From Macquaria australasica (Eukaryota > Chordata > Actinopteri > Centrarchiformes > Percichthyidae): a DNA stretch of 64,000 bases. Positions 1-12,602 of the stretch are shown piece by piece; positions within the stretch are counted from its first letter, which is position 1, and every line of letters starts with the position of its first letter. The position numbers and the translations under genes were made by a program. The notes under the pieces are model-generated. The model was not told the DNA's origin, did not search any database, and saw only the letters and a list, made by a program, of their open reading frames with translations. The stretch covers positions 2,209,536 through 2,273,535 of the forward strand of contig SEMN01000026.1 of the NCBI GenBank assembly GCA_005408345.1. Reading direction: 5' to 3'.

Positions 1-3000
1 ACAACTACTGGTGCATTGCACTGCCACTGACATATTTATTTTGCCATTTTTGATTTGTAGCTTACCAGTCCCCTAGGATGACCAATTTTAGCCTTGGAGG
101 AATGGTGGGTATGTTTGTGTAAACCAATCAGTCCATTAAAACTGATAAGGGACATGTATGACACAACTCTTAAAATTAGACCATTTTAGTGACTTACAGT
201 TCGTTTTTTAGTTTAAATCTTGACTTAATCTCGACTTAAGCAGTAAAACTATCAGTGGAAAGTTCTGCACTGCAGCATATTCCAGTTGAAGACATAGATT
301 TATAGAGTGTAAATTATTGTGGTAGGAACTAAAATTTGTAGCCAAAAAAAATCTGTCAACCATCTGAGGCTATCTCATGACACGTTAGGTTGGGCTGAGA
401 GCTCAAATAACAAGAAAGTGAAGTAATCTAGGCGCCACGGACTTGCAAAAATAAATCAAGCCTATTTTAAACTTAACCATGAAGGGTCGTGTTTCTCAGT
501 GAAATATAGAGGAAAGCTGGCAGGTCAAGGCTTTCCTTTCCAAAAGCTTTTAGATAGCCTGCATTGATAACCTTGTGTTTGTGCCTTTATATGTAATTAC
601 TCTTCGGTATTCCTCATTTCATGGCTTTGCGACGAGGAAGGCGATGAGGAAGTAGAGCGACTTGGTACAAACAGCTCAGCAGCTCAGACCTCCATCTATT
701 TGGAATTAGTTAACAGAATAAATCTAATCTCTCCTCAAGCTAAAAATCCAGAGTTAATTTAGTATTTTAGTCACAGTTTATTTTCCTGCAGGTCTGACTT
801 ATGATGTATATTTTGCCCCTGTATCCTGAATTTTGAGTGGAACTGCAGTCAGCATGAGGACAATGTTAATGAATTTTAGAGTACTATCAAGAATTCAGTG
901 CCAGCCTTTCATGTTTTTCTCTGCAGATACCAAAAGGAGATTTTAAAATGTATTACATTTTTTTTTGCATGCAAAACCTCATTAACATAAAAATACAATT
1001 TAAAAAGCTAAAAATCATTCACATATTTCTACAAAATTCCACTCAACACAAAGACACAAACAGCGCTCTCAAAGTGCTCATCACCTACCAGGTAAGGAGG
1101 ATAGTGAATTATAAAAATATGAGCTCAGCAGGTAGAAATCCCACACAAAGGCCACTGCACCCCCGGCCTGCAGGGTCTTTCCAAGCCAAAATCAAATCCC
1201 AGCAAGTGTTGGAGACCAGCTCCAGTACTATGTGTTCACCTCTGTCCAACGAGCAGACAGTGACAGCTGATTTTATTTTAGACTCCCCGCCCACTTGCAA
1301 AAGATGGGGTGTTTTTTTTTTAGAGAGTGAGGCCGTCGTGCCTCCCATGTCAAGTCCCCAGAAAATCCATATGAAAGTACTTCCTGTGACTCCTCTGCAG
1401 ACGCTTGTGTACCAATAAATCAGGTCACCCTGGTTTCATCATCACGGCTTCCATCAGAGTGCACCGCATACTCCAGCAGCTGTTACCGCCTGTCATGATA
1501 TGCCAAATTATGCACATACAAAGCCACAACAAATACTCTGAGATTCTCTCATTATTCACTGCTTCTGTTAATCCCAAAGCAGTGTAAAGTGGCTGTCGGG
1601 GCAGGTGCAAATTCAAGTGACAGTAAATGGTGGTGAAATGTGTTGGCCATGCGCTGTGCTTTGCAGTTGGTCTGAAATGGGGTCAGTGATGTAATGCTAT
1701 TTGTTGAGGAGAGGAGGGTTAAGGGGGGCCGTAAATACGACAAGAGACACCTCTGAGCGTGGAAGAGCCAGCCAGCTCATCTTGTTCGGCTCAGCTGGAG
1801 ACGGTGGCGCCAGCCTGACTCTGGTATCTCATGGAAGCTGGGCCAGTGTTTTGAGACCAGACATGTCTACCAGGCATCTGCACAACCCCGTTCATCCACA
1901 GCATGTGTAACTCATACCTGCATTTCCATAGACCACCTGTTTTAAAGAGACACTCTGGGATTGCTGCTCCCGCCACACCAGACTGAAATGCAACAGATCC
2001 TGTTCACCTGTTTCCCTGATCATTTAAAATGTAGATTAATATGATTCTGGCATTACTCTGGAGAGTCTAATGTTTATTGTGAATACTCTTAATGAAAGTC
2101 ACAATATTTTTTCTGTCAAATCTTGACAAGAGCAAGAAAGAATAAAAAAATATCTGAACATTTGTGTCAGTGTTTCTAGGTCTCATGTTCTTTTCATGGT
2201 GGCCCTGCTTCATTCAGCTTGAAGCCAGTCCTCTGTGATCCATAGCAGAGTTAAGCCAAGCAGAGAGGGTGAAAGGAAGGATATTTCATTCTCTCTCTCT
2301 CACACACACACAGAAAAACAAGGAGCACAGCCAGCACAGGAGATAAGAAGTGATTTCCATCTGATACTATTAGTCTTTAACATATTAGCAGACACTTACC
2401 CACAAAGCCAAGAAGAAAAAGTCCAGTCCAGTGTTTCTACAGTTTAGTGTGCTGTACTAAGTCCTTAGGTTGTAAACACATTGCGATTGTGTGGACTACA
2501 AAGTGAAAGAGTAAAGCCTAAAGAGTTTTGGAGGCAATATAATGCTCAAAGCAAAGAGAAAACTGAGAGTAAATGGTAAAGCTTGTATGTGGAATGGCAG
2601 GGTGTTATTCTATATTTTTCTTATTTTCAACAAATCCCATGAAAAGAGCAAAACCAACAATTATTTATCCTACTAAGAAGTATTGCCTCCGTAGTTTGTC
2701 CACATATACAGTCAGTCTAGTCTATAATACAGTATATTTGGACAGTATTTATTCCAGCAAACTGGAATTGAAACGAAACAATGACTATCAGCTTAATGTG
2801 CTGACTTGCAGCTGTCTTTGAGAAAGGGTGGTGTAGGAGTCGTACAACAGCGTGGGAATTGTAGCCGTTTTTACAGTATACGTGTTATTGTAAAGTGCTG
2901 CAGAAAAATGGCATGTCTACAAACACTGTTCACCCAATACAACACACTCAAATGTTAGAGTGGGCACTGTAGCCTCATAGTCATTATTTCATTTTTGAAT

Positions 3001-5322
3001 GTCTCCTACTTGGGAAAAAGGAATAGGTTTGTAATTTATAACATCATTACAAAGCTTGGGGGTGTTGCTCAGGGACATGACTGAACGATTTTCAATTAAT
3101 AACAAGTAAAGAATCATTTACAATAAATAAAGACAGGCTGGGTGAGTAAATGCTCTTTGCTTTCTCAACGTGCCCTTAAGCAAGGCACTAAACCCCTGAC
3201 TGCTCCCTCCCCAGAAATGGCTCATTGCCAGCCAACACAAATGTTTGGTGGAGAGCCTTAGAGTGTGAATTTGTAAACCTCACTCCTCTTGCAACTACTC
3301 ACCCATACTGTTGCTGTAAATATCTGTGAGCTCTTTGTCACAGTGCCTGATTAAATAAGAGAGAAGCCCAGAGGAGAAGCCTCTGAGCTATTTACATTAC
3401 AACCTTTGATTAGATTTCTGAAGAAACAAAGGAAATGTCGCATTCACAAAGGCTGACAGACATTTTTGCCTGACATACTCTGTGATGGCAAAAACAAATA
3501 TGGTTTCAGAAGAGTATAATGAAATAATGCCATAGCCTAATGATAGCTCTATATATCCACTAACATAGTATAACAATGCAATTTAAACACAAATATCTGA
3601 AATATCAGTCTTAATATGATTGCTGCTAAATTATAAAAAAAAAAAGCAACACTTTCCTGTGTAATAGACTGCAATTTTTCCACACATAAGCACAACTCTT
3701 AATGAATGTAAACGAATAACAGTTGTTTAAGATTTAATGCTACTATTCACCTGCCATTAACTTCAATGCAAATGTTCTCCTCTGCTGCTCTACAAAGTAC
3801 ATCAGTCATCTTAGATATGTGCAGAACTTAGCCACCGCTAATTACCAGCTCTGTCACCAGTGTAACAAATTTACGACAACAACAATTCTTATTAAATCTG
3901 CAATAACGGTGAATTATGACAGTCGCTGGACGTCTCTTCCTGTTTTATCACCTCTCTGCTACATAACTGCTGACACATAAAGGAAGTTTATATGCATTTC
4001 ATCTGAACTGTGTGGTTTCATCTATAACTTGGGTAACTTGGATAGAAAATATTTCACATTTTTTGTAAATTCTGTTGAAATATTGCCCACAGCGTTTTTT
4101 CATTTTGATCCTCTCCCGAGTAGAGGCTTGGTGTAGCTCACATAAGTGAGCGCTGCATGTGGACCACAGGCAGATAGCACCATGGGATGCATGACAATGA
4201 GCCGCATCTCTGCCAGATGCCATTAGAAGTGAGGCTATGAATCACAAGGATTCTTGGATTCACACACTTGCAAAGACAGGCTTTTTATTTTTGGGGACAG
4301 ATTTTGTTCTTTTTTATTCTTTAACTTGATTAACATTTAGAGTGATGATGAACAGGAATACCTCAAAAACCACAAATTAGTACCTGCTTTACTGCAGCTG
4401 TCTAGCTAAAAGTACACAACTTACAGATCTCCGCTTTTCTTGTGATTTCTTTCAATCAGACATTTCTAAATTAATTTCTTATTGCTTTGGCTTTTGATCA
4501 TCTCAAGTGGAGGAGTACAATGTGTTTTGTATGAAGGGTGTATAGATCTAGCATAAAGCCCAACAAGCCTAACAGATGATGTCAGGTGTGAGGGGCCAGT
4601 GATATGCTGTATTTTAAGAAGTGGTAGGAGGCAGCTCCAAAGTGTCTGTACCCTGTGGCGTCACACAGAGTAGCAGCAGCTTCTTTAAGCTCCACATAGT
4701 CGCTGCTCTGTGTGTGGTGGTCTCTGCTACACACAGAAAGTATCACTTTGTGCTTTTGACCACAGGCCACCTGGTAGTACTGAAGGGAGCTACACACACG
4801 CCCAGCCAATCAGAGACTATACACTATACTAGCTAACAAAACTAAAATGATTAGTTTGTATAGAGAGGTTCATGAAATAAAACGAAGGAGCAAATATAGA
4901 CTTTATGCTTTCAATCAGCAAAATCCAGTGTTGAACAAACTGAATGAAAATAGTGCAATCTTAGAGCACAGCAAGGGTAAAATAATGTAATGGTGTATGA
5001 CGCTGATTGGTACTAACTCTATTACTGTAGAGAGAGAAAGCCAAACATGAGAGGAAGCTATTTGTTCATTATAAGGAAGGCTATTATCTTTGACGAGCTT
5101 GGTCTCCTGTGGTCCGCAGAAAAAAAAAATCACAAGACCTAATTTATACCAGGCACACAGTACACCCACAAACCTCCCAGCCTGATGATGACAGACCTGT
5201 CAGTCCTTAGTGATACAATGAAACGCACAAATGGACAACTGAAAACAACTGGCATAAAACTTTTCAAAACCTGTTACCTCTCATCTTTGTCATCTTTCAC
5301 AAAACCAGACTAAGAGTCTCTA
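1..5322. other. Gene-free stretch
   Basis: AT-rich, no supported exon on either strand. It contains a small CT/CA run at about 2285-2312 and a possible SINE fragment at 3158-3250. The open frames are short and look random. Confidence 0.6.
3158..3250 (+). mobile_element. Possible SINE fragment
   Basis: GCCCTTAAGCAAGGCACTAAACCCCTGACTGCTCC resembles a phrase common in fish tRNA-derived SINEs (ends split here for length: GCCCTTAAGCAAGGCAC and ACTGCTCC). No tRNA-like head or tail is clearly preserved. Confidence 0.25.
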
Positions 5323-5450
5323 CAGCCATGCTAGCAGCTCTGCGAGGCACAGCATTGCTTTGAGCTAAATGTTAACTTCAGCTTGCTAACACGTGCACAA
5401 TGACAGTGCTAACATGCTGATGTTTAGCAGGTATAATGTTTACTGTCTAA
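5323..5450 (+). mobile_element. Left-end fragment of a non-autonomous repeat
   Basis: Starts with the motif AGCCATGCTAGCAGCTC and carries the repeated words GCTAACATGCTGATGTTTAGC and GGTATAATGTTTAC. The same family reappears at 44228-44721, where the left end is missing. I recognise it as a common percomorph repeat; its class name is uncertain. Confidence 0.55.
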
Positions 5451-5651
5451 TAAAAAGCATTATTTCTGGGTTTTGTCTAATTTGATACAAAGTATGGCTT
5501 GTTACGTCTTATTAGTATTCCATAAAATAAAGTGCGACCGACATTAATTAATGAGCAGCAATGAGGGTGAAAAGCTTTTTCTATAAAAAATAAATAAATA
5601 AATCATATTTTCAATGCACAAAGTGTTCTGAAGGTTGTGGAGAAAGGGCAC

Positions 5652-5710
5652 TCATCTGAGAGATTTGCAGATCTCTCAGATGATCTGAGACAAAACCTGC
5701 AGTTTTGTCT
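5652..5710. repeat. Two tandem perfect hairpins
   Basis: Hairpin 1: TCATCTGAGAGAT (5652-5664) pairs perfectly with 5671-5683 over a 6-base loop. Hairpin 2: AGACAAAAC (5688-5696) pairs perfectly with 5702-5710 over a 5-base loop. They are separated by only four bases. Confidence 0.6.
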
Positions 5711-6849
5711 TGATCAATCACAGAGTTGCATACAATACATAAAAGATGTGATGTGTTTTATCACATGCATTTTCATAATAAAGCTCTTCTATAACAGAAA
5801 AAAACATCCCTTGGCAAGAGTAGCGCAGTAATGATACAGTATCATAGATAATAATATGCATACTTCTTTATCTCTATATATGTAAATGCTCTCAGGGGGC
5901 AGCAGAAAGACAGCGATGAGGATACACTGCTTAGCTGCTAATCGGCACCACAGGGCTCCGAAATACCTCTCCTTTGGTTTTCAAATTGTTTGCAAATTAA
6001 ATAAGCCCCTGATGGTGCGTCTCCTGCTGCTTCTTTGGAAAATTAGGTAGAACAAGTCTGAAATCGAGGCAGTGCCACTCTTCTATTTGGAACCTGCAGC
6101 GAGGAAGCTTCTCACACAGGGTTTAGCCCTCACATCAAAACACTTTACGGGCTGAAATCAAATTCTTGTAAGAGAGAAAATGCTAAACAGGCATCTGAGA
6201 GACAAGAACCAAAAGAGATCCTCGGGAGGCTTCTTCCACCGGATCAAAATACGTCTTTCCTAACTGTCTTTTTAATATCTATGCTCACTTTCAAATTGAC
6301 ACTGTGATCTCATATCTCTCCCACTACCACTCACACAAAATAATGCAGGTGTTGTTGCTTGGGGCACGAATACAGAAAATCTTTGCAAACTGTCATGCCG
6401 ACATGCCTATTTTTGACATTTTAGTGCTGCTGTGCACAGATTAGATGTTCATTTTAGACCTGAAGCAGTTTACAGTATTTAGAAGGCAGTTAAAGCTTCC
6501 CAGACTCTATGTTTGTCCCTGATATATTTAGTGTGGTGTTGGATCTCTGGCTGCTGTATAAAGGTGGTTTCCAACATGATCACTGAATCACTGAATACGA
6601 AGAGAGCACACACACAAACACAGAGTCAGAAATGAAAAACTGAATGTAAAACATGGCAAAAACTGAAAGCAGTGGAATGCCTATGTATATTATTAACATG
6701 TACTGTAAGTTCTGTATCTATACAACACAATCACAGTATTTAAATCAAGTCATGCCATGTCATGTCAACCAAATTAGAAGCAGCTTAGTAATACCAATAA
6801 TGTGTGCAGTGACTGTCAGCCTTTGCTTACAGTAATACTTCTTTATGGA

Positions 6850-7380
6850 TAATTTCGGTCCTATTTATACATATTATGGGGTCTAAATGACTAATGGGTA
6901 CAAAAGGTTTTGGAATTGGTCCAGCCGCGATTTCGGCTGTAATGGCTGCAACGTAATGCTTGCGGGCAATTGCGCCCATCAAAGTACGTCCACTAAAAGT
7001 GCTTGTTCTTGCCACTTACTCAGATTGTTATTCTAAGTGTCTAACAGCATTGTGGAAAGGATCTTCCTGCAGAGAGAGACCATTTTGTTTAGCCAGAAAC
7101 ACAGTCGTCTTCCTTCAACAACCCAATTTTCGCGAGATTTCAGAGCGAGATTTCTCCTTGAGTGAGACCTCTGTTTCTGGCAAAACAAAAAGGATCCTTG
7201 GGGAGAGCCAGGCTAGCTGTTTCCCCCTGCTTCAAGTCTTTATGCTAACCTAAGCTAATCACCTTCCAGTTCCAGCCCTGTACAGTGCTTAACATACAAA
7301 AATGAGAGTGATTTTCTCATCTAACTCTTGGAAAGAAAGCGAGTATGTGTACTTCCAAAAATTTCAAACTATTCCTTTAA
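6850..7380 (+). mobile_element. Interspersed repeat, percomorph type
   Basis: Contains the phrases GGCTAGCTGTTTCCCCCTGC, TTTATGCTAACCTAAGCTAA and a terminal AAACTATTCCTTTAA. I recognise these as a high-copy teleost repeat without coding capacity. The class is uncertain. The ends are approximate. Confidence 0.5.
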
Positions 7381-8504
7381 ACTTTTAAACTGCAGTTTGC
7401 CTGTCTAAAAAAGACAATAGATGTTATCACACTGCAGACTCGTGCACGTTGTATTATTGAAAAGAACATACTGCTCCAAGAGTTTACAGATTTGTCCCTA
7501 GAGGCTTGTAGTTGTTATTGGTTACTGCACATTACAGAGCCAGACTGAGCTGTCAGTGTTTGCACCTCATAAGAGTCTGAAGACAGAGGGATTTCTCTGA
7601 AAGCTCCAATCTCTCACTCCCAGTTATCCAAAGTAGGCCTTCAGGAAAATTGGAGAGTGCTGATGGACAGAATGGAAGCAGCTCATGTGCGAATCTCTTG
7701 GAAAGGAGTATCTTGTTTATATTGCTGCTCTCTCTCCTCCCTCATGTACTCATCATTTCATGCATAATTGTCTCTTTATGTGTTCTTTGTGCTTTTAGCT
7801 TTCTGTTTTCCTTTTGGTGTCTGTCTCACTGCCTAAAATATATGAAATTTCTTTAAAAAAAAAATCAAATATTACTCTGGCTAATGATTATAACTATGTT
7901 CAAACACATCAAATAAGTTACTGTCAGGTTACTGAGAAAAATAAAAATATCCATCTGGGATGTGCCATGAGATAGATACAATTCAACACTGCACTTAAAC
8001 CACTCTTTCTTACTCTATCTAAGACAGTATTCCAACTTGCCAATTAAGGAGGAAAATGCATCGCTGTACTGTAACTTAGGTGGCTGCTAAGGAAAAAAAT
8101 ACACATTTAATTAACACGTCAAACTGCATAAGGCAGATTCCACACACTCCAAATGTTGCAGTGTTAGTCAGTCTGTCCAAACATTTTCTGTTTCTCACAT
8201 GATGACACCAGAGAAATTCATGAATTCATTAAAAAACACTGTGAAAACAGTGGAATGTCTGTAAAATAAACAGACACTTTATATTAGACTGAGGGCTTTG
8301 ATGCATAGAGGCAAGTGTCCTCTGGTGCAAAATAATCAATTCCTCCTGGCACTGCCTACCCACGCATACACACATACAGGTACTTTGTGCTTTCAACCCT
8401 CCAGCCAGCCTTCAGAGCAACCACCACCAATAACAAAAAGCAGGCAGCACTTTCTTTTAGATGCTCAGTGGGGTGGGGCCTGCCTCTGCCCACCACACAC
8501 TGTT

Positions 8505-8528
8505 TGTGTGTGTGTGTGTGTGTGTGTC
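8505..8528. repeat. (TG)n microsatellite
   Basis: Short perfect TG run in non-coding DNA. Confidence 0.85.
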
Positions 8529-8659
8529 CCCTTGTGTTTCTGTTTGTGTGTGATGGTAATTGGAACTATGTTAATAAAGCTGTGTGGTTAATCTTTCCTC
8601 ATGACTGGAGTGAGGAGCAGGCAGCACAGGGAAAGCCTTGAGTTACTTGACTACACTGT

Positions 8660-8660
8660 G

Positions 8661-8687
<27 letters not shown>
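8660..8687. repeat. (CA)n microsatellite
   Basis: Perfect CA run of about 14 units in non-coding DNA. Confidence 0.85.
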
Positions 8688-8691
<4 letters not shown>

Positions 8692-9396
8692 TGCAACACC
8701 GCACTCGCTGTGGTTTTGCAACTGTTCAAGATTTACTTCGGGGACTCCCAGGCTGGCGCAGCAGGTTCAGTGCTGGGCCTTTTAGGTGACTGCCAATGAA
8801 TATGACATTAACTTTGAAAAAGGAAATCCATTAACTGACAAGCACACCACTGAATACAGCTAAAAACAGTCACTCAGTTGCACAGCAAGGGCAAAGTCAC
8901 ACTAAGATTTTTTTCAGGCATGTATAGTCATGAGATTAAAAGGCCATTTTTCCCCATGAGCCGTCAGCATGAAGTGAATGCACATTATATCCTATGTTCT
9001 GCCCTCATGTTTAACTCAATGCTTACTTATTCATTCTCAGAGAACTGTTGTTGTGATTATTTCACATTCAGTGTCTTGCAAAAGAACATGGGTTGAATTC
9101 ACAGCTCAGACGAAGGCAAAAGAGCAGGGTTAAGTCTATTAGACATTCATATAATAATTATACAATATTTAACACTTATTTTGAACACTATAAATTCAGT
9201 CATGATAAGACTTGCTTTGGTGTCAAGTTCCTTCACATTGATTAATTTCTCACAGATCAGCTGTTAATACCAGCGCTTCACCATGACAACCAAATATTAC
9301 TGAATAGGGCACTTCTTTGAAGTTTATAAAACCTTGATCATGTGTCAACACCCAATTAATATATATAAGATTTTTTTTTTTAGGAGAGAAAAAAGT

Positions 9397-9405
9397 ACAC
9401 ACACA

Positions 9406-9484
<79 letters not shown>
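9397..9484. repeat. Long (CA)n microsatellite
   Basis: About 44 CA units with one interruption (AGAC) near the start. It is the longest simple repeat in the window and probably polymorphic. Confidence 0.95.
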
Positions 9485-9487
<3 letters not shown>

Positions 9488-10897
9488 ACATCAGCCTTGT
9501 AGTGCAGAAGGTTAACATGTGACTGGAATGCATCAAGGCATTTTAAATATTTCAACATGTTTGCTGAATTGAGGCAACGGGCTTGCAATGCAGTGACCTC
9601 CATCCATAAACCAAAGAAAAACCTTCTACAACCACTGGTTCCTAGGAAACAAGTAACCTGGTTTTCTTAGGAAATACACTTACTTTCAATAATGTTTAAA
9701 AAATCAGTAATACAAAATAACGGACTTTACAGACAAATCTAAACCTTTCATCCAGAGATACAGCACACATTTAACACAACTTCACCCTGTCTGTCTGTTC
9801 ATGATTGACACCAGATCACAGCAAACAAAAGATGGAGAACCAAGTGAAGTACAAACCAGTCTTTAAGTCCTTAATTAGATCTGTGGTATCCAAAGGAGGA
9901 TTATAAAGCATTAACAATTAAATCACCTGATCTTGTTGGAGGATTACTGTTAAGAATGATTAAAATGACACAATATTACAGTGACACTAAAGAGGTATTT
10001 TTCTCATGTGCTGTTCTGCTCCACACACCCCACCACAATTTGATCAATTTAACTTCTATGGAGAAAAAGAATCTGCAGAAACAAATGTTACAACTTCCTT
10101 GAATCTGGGTCATTCTTGCAGAGGAGAAACATCATTAAAATGGAATGGCAGGTATGTGATCATCATGTGGGACTGTGGCAGATACTCTGCATGGCTCCTA
10201 ACTGCCTCCACCCAACGCTGTCCGTCAATTAGGGTGTCAGGTTTCTGTAAAATAATCACCCAACGCTTTTACCCTGATCTCACAAGACTTTGTTTCTCAA
10301 CCTGTGAGGCTCTGTACAACCAACAAGCTGAAGAAACAAAGGAAAACATAACGACACTAAAGATCTTCACATGCATTTCTGACAGATCCTGCCAGAGGGA
10401 GGCAACAATCAAAGCGTGTAAATGTTGACACGGAGCGATGACAGAGCGGAAAAATGGTCAAGGATAAACCTGATGTTCCAGTCAATTCACCTGTAAATTT
10501 TCAGATGCCTTTCATGAACACTAAGTGTGAAATAAGCTGCTGAGACAATGACACAATCAACTTGCAAAAAACACAAGACATCAGCAACATTCATAGCAAC
10601 AGGGCATATATTTAGCCTCTGCTTGTCCTATGACATAGTCATGCCTGACACCCAATCTCGGCACCAAAAGCCACGACGGAAATTCAAAAAGAACCTAAAA
10701 ATAACATGTCTCAAGTGACAAAAGACTAAGCACCATGACTCACAGAAGGGTGGCCTACATCACTGTCCATAAAATGCTCTGCATCGTCAAATGCACCCTA
10801 ATCTCTGTGAGTCTGAACAAGGATACAGTAGATCTGTTGGTCAGTAATGTAAAACTGGAACAAGCTGAAAGGCATTGGAGAAGATTGCCTTTCAGAT

Positions 10898-11767
10898 CCT
10901 TCACTTAAGTAAAAGAACTAATACCATGCTGTAAAAATACTCTGTTAAAAGTCCTGCATTGAAAATGTTACTTAGGTAAAAGTATGATCAGGAAACATGT
11001 ACTTAAAGTATTAAAAGTAAAAGTACACAATGCAGGGTACGACTGTTATACAATTATATATTATATCATTATTTTATTATTACTTGTGCATTATTGTAAA
11101 AGCAGGATTTTACTGTTGTAGTTGGTTGAGGTGGAACTAATTGTGAACTATTTTGAATAGGACTGCAACTAATTATTTTCATCAAGGGTTAAGCTGCTGA
11201 TTATTTTCTCGATTAATCGATTGATTGTTAGGTTTGTAAAACATCACAATTACCCAGAGCCCAAAGTGACGCCTTCACAATGCTTGTTTTGTCCAACCAA
11301 CAGTACAACATTTTTAATTTTCAAAAATAAATAAAAATAATTAAAAGGAAAAGCAGCAAATCCTCACATTTGTGAAACTGGAACCATGAAATGTTTTTGC
11401 ATGAAAAATGACGATTATCAAAATAGTTGCCAGTTAATTTTCTGTCAACTGACTAATTGATTAATCAAGTAATTGTTTCAACTGTACTTCTATATGCTGT
11501 TGGGTAGTTTAATTTATAACAAAACATCATATTCATAAGCCCTTCCTTTGATTTGTGTGCAAAAATCTTAATTTGTAAAGCAACTAGTACCTAAATTTAT
11601 CAAATAAATGTAGTGAAGTAAAAAGTACAATAGTTCCCTCTGAAATGTGGTCTAATAGAAGTAGAAAATGGCATGAAAAGAAAAGACTCAAGTAAAACAC
11701 AAGTACCTAAAATTTGTACTTAATTACAGTACTTGAGTAAATGTACTTAGTTACATTCCACCACTGC
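10898..11767 (-). mobile_element. High-copy teleost non-autonomous element, split by a nested insertion
   Basis: On the minus strand the element starts GCAGTGGTGGAATGTAACTA and is full of AAGTACTT-type words (GTACTTGAGTAAATGTACTT; AAAAGTCCTGCATT near the other end). The two parts, about 10898-11160 and 11487-11767, are separated by a different element. Confidence 0.6.
11161..11486 (+). mobile_element. Non-autonomous repeat nested in another element (copy 1)
   Basis: Begins GACTGCAACTAATTATTTTC and ends AATTGTTTCAACTG. It contains CTTGTTTTGTCC and CGATTAATCGATT-like words. A second diverged copy lies at 34903-35241. It lies wholly inside the repeat at 10898-11767, so it inserted later. Confidence 0.6.
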
Positions 11768-12429
11768 TTTTTCCTTTTAAAATGAAAGTCATGTTGTTTT
11801 ATTTATCATTAAATCTACAACAAGTCTTAAAAAATGTATTGCCTCCTCACATTATCTAGATTAGAGGTGACAAAGCTTTCTTTGTCAGTGTTGAGCTCTA
11901 TTCATCCTCACCTTTTTGCACTTGTCAACCCTTTCACGCTCATCAGTCAAAAATCTATTTACACACACCGTTGTTCCATTTCGTTCTGGTCATTTCTGTG
12001 CTACAGGCTGTTGGACGGCCAAGCACCTCGGCCCCTTGTTTGCTCAGTGTGTATATATTCAGCTGAACTTCAGCATCAGGGATGAAGCCTACTTTGTTAG
12101 TCATGCCATGTCTTAGTATGCTGACCCATGCTTATAATAAAGAACCAACAGTCTTGGACACTCCAAACCTGACTGGGTCCTAACTTTCTTAACAGTATGT
12201 CTCCAAAAACTGTTGGCTGAGTTGTCTAGAAGTGGCTTTATGTTGGGCAGTAAAAAGGCCACAGAGGGCAGTGATGCTCTTATCTGAATACTTTGCGATG
12301 GCATTTCCACAAGTACTCCCAAAGGCTTCCTGATTAAGATTAAAATGTGTTAGCCATACTGTTCACACAATATGGCAGCGTTCTGACTTAAAATTAATAA
12401 TGTATTTGGTGTTGTTGTTTTCACACGAT

Positions 12430-12602
12430 CCAAGATGGCAGCACGTCTCTACCTGTCCATCTCTACCTGTCTGCATGTCTGTGTTATTGTTCTAGTCTTG
12501 ACTTCTGTAATTTGTTCTTGTTATGTTTGTGTTATGTCTGCAACCATGTTATTTGTGCTGCTGCCTGTCCTGGTTAAATTAAGGTTAAATGAAAAAAAAC
12601 AA
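12430..12602 (+). mobile_element. LINE-like 3' tail
   Basis: Contains CCAAGATGGCAGCACG and ends CCTGGTTAAATTAAGGTTAAA before an A-run. This is the form of 3' tails of fish LINEs. No open frame of use is present. Confidence 0.4.

Larger units (their letters stand above)
7381..10897. other. Gene-free stretch with microsatellites
   Basis: No supported exon. Holds three dinucleotide repeats (8505, 8660, 9397). The 140-codon frame at 10006-10428 has no recognisable domain. Confidence 0.55.

Noticed and set aside
9250..9603. Open frames of Thr/His or Cys/Val repeats at the (CA)n tract
   Set aside because: Translation of a microsatellite; every frame of (CA)n is open.
10006..10428. 140-codon plus-strand frame
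   Set aside because: No signal peptide, domain, splice context or codon pattern that I recognise; isolated in gene-free DNA.
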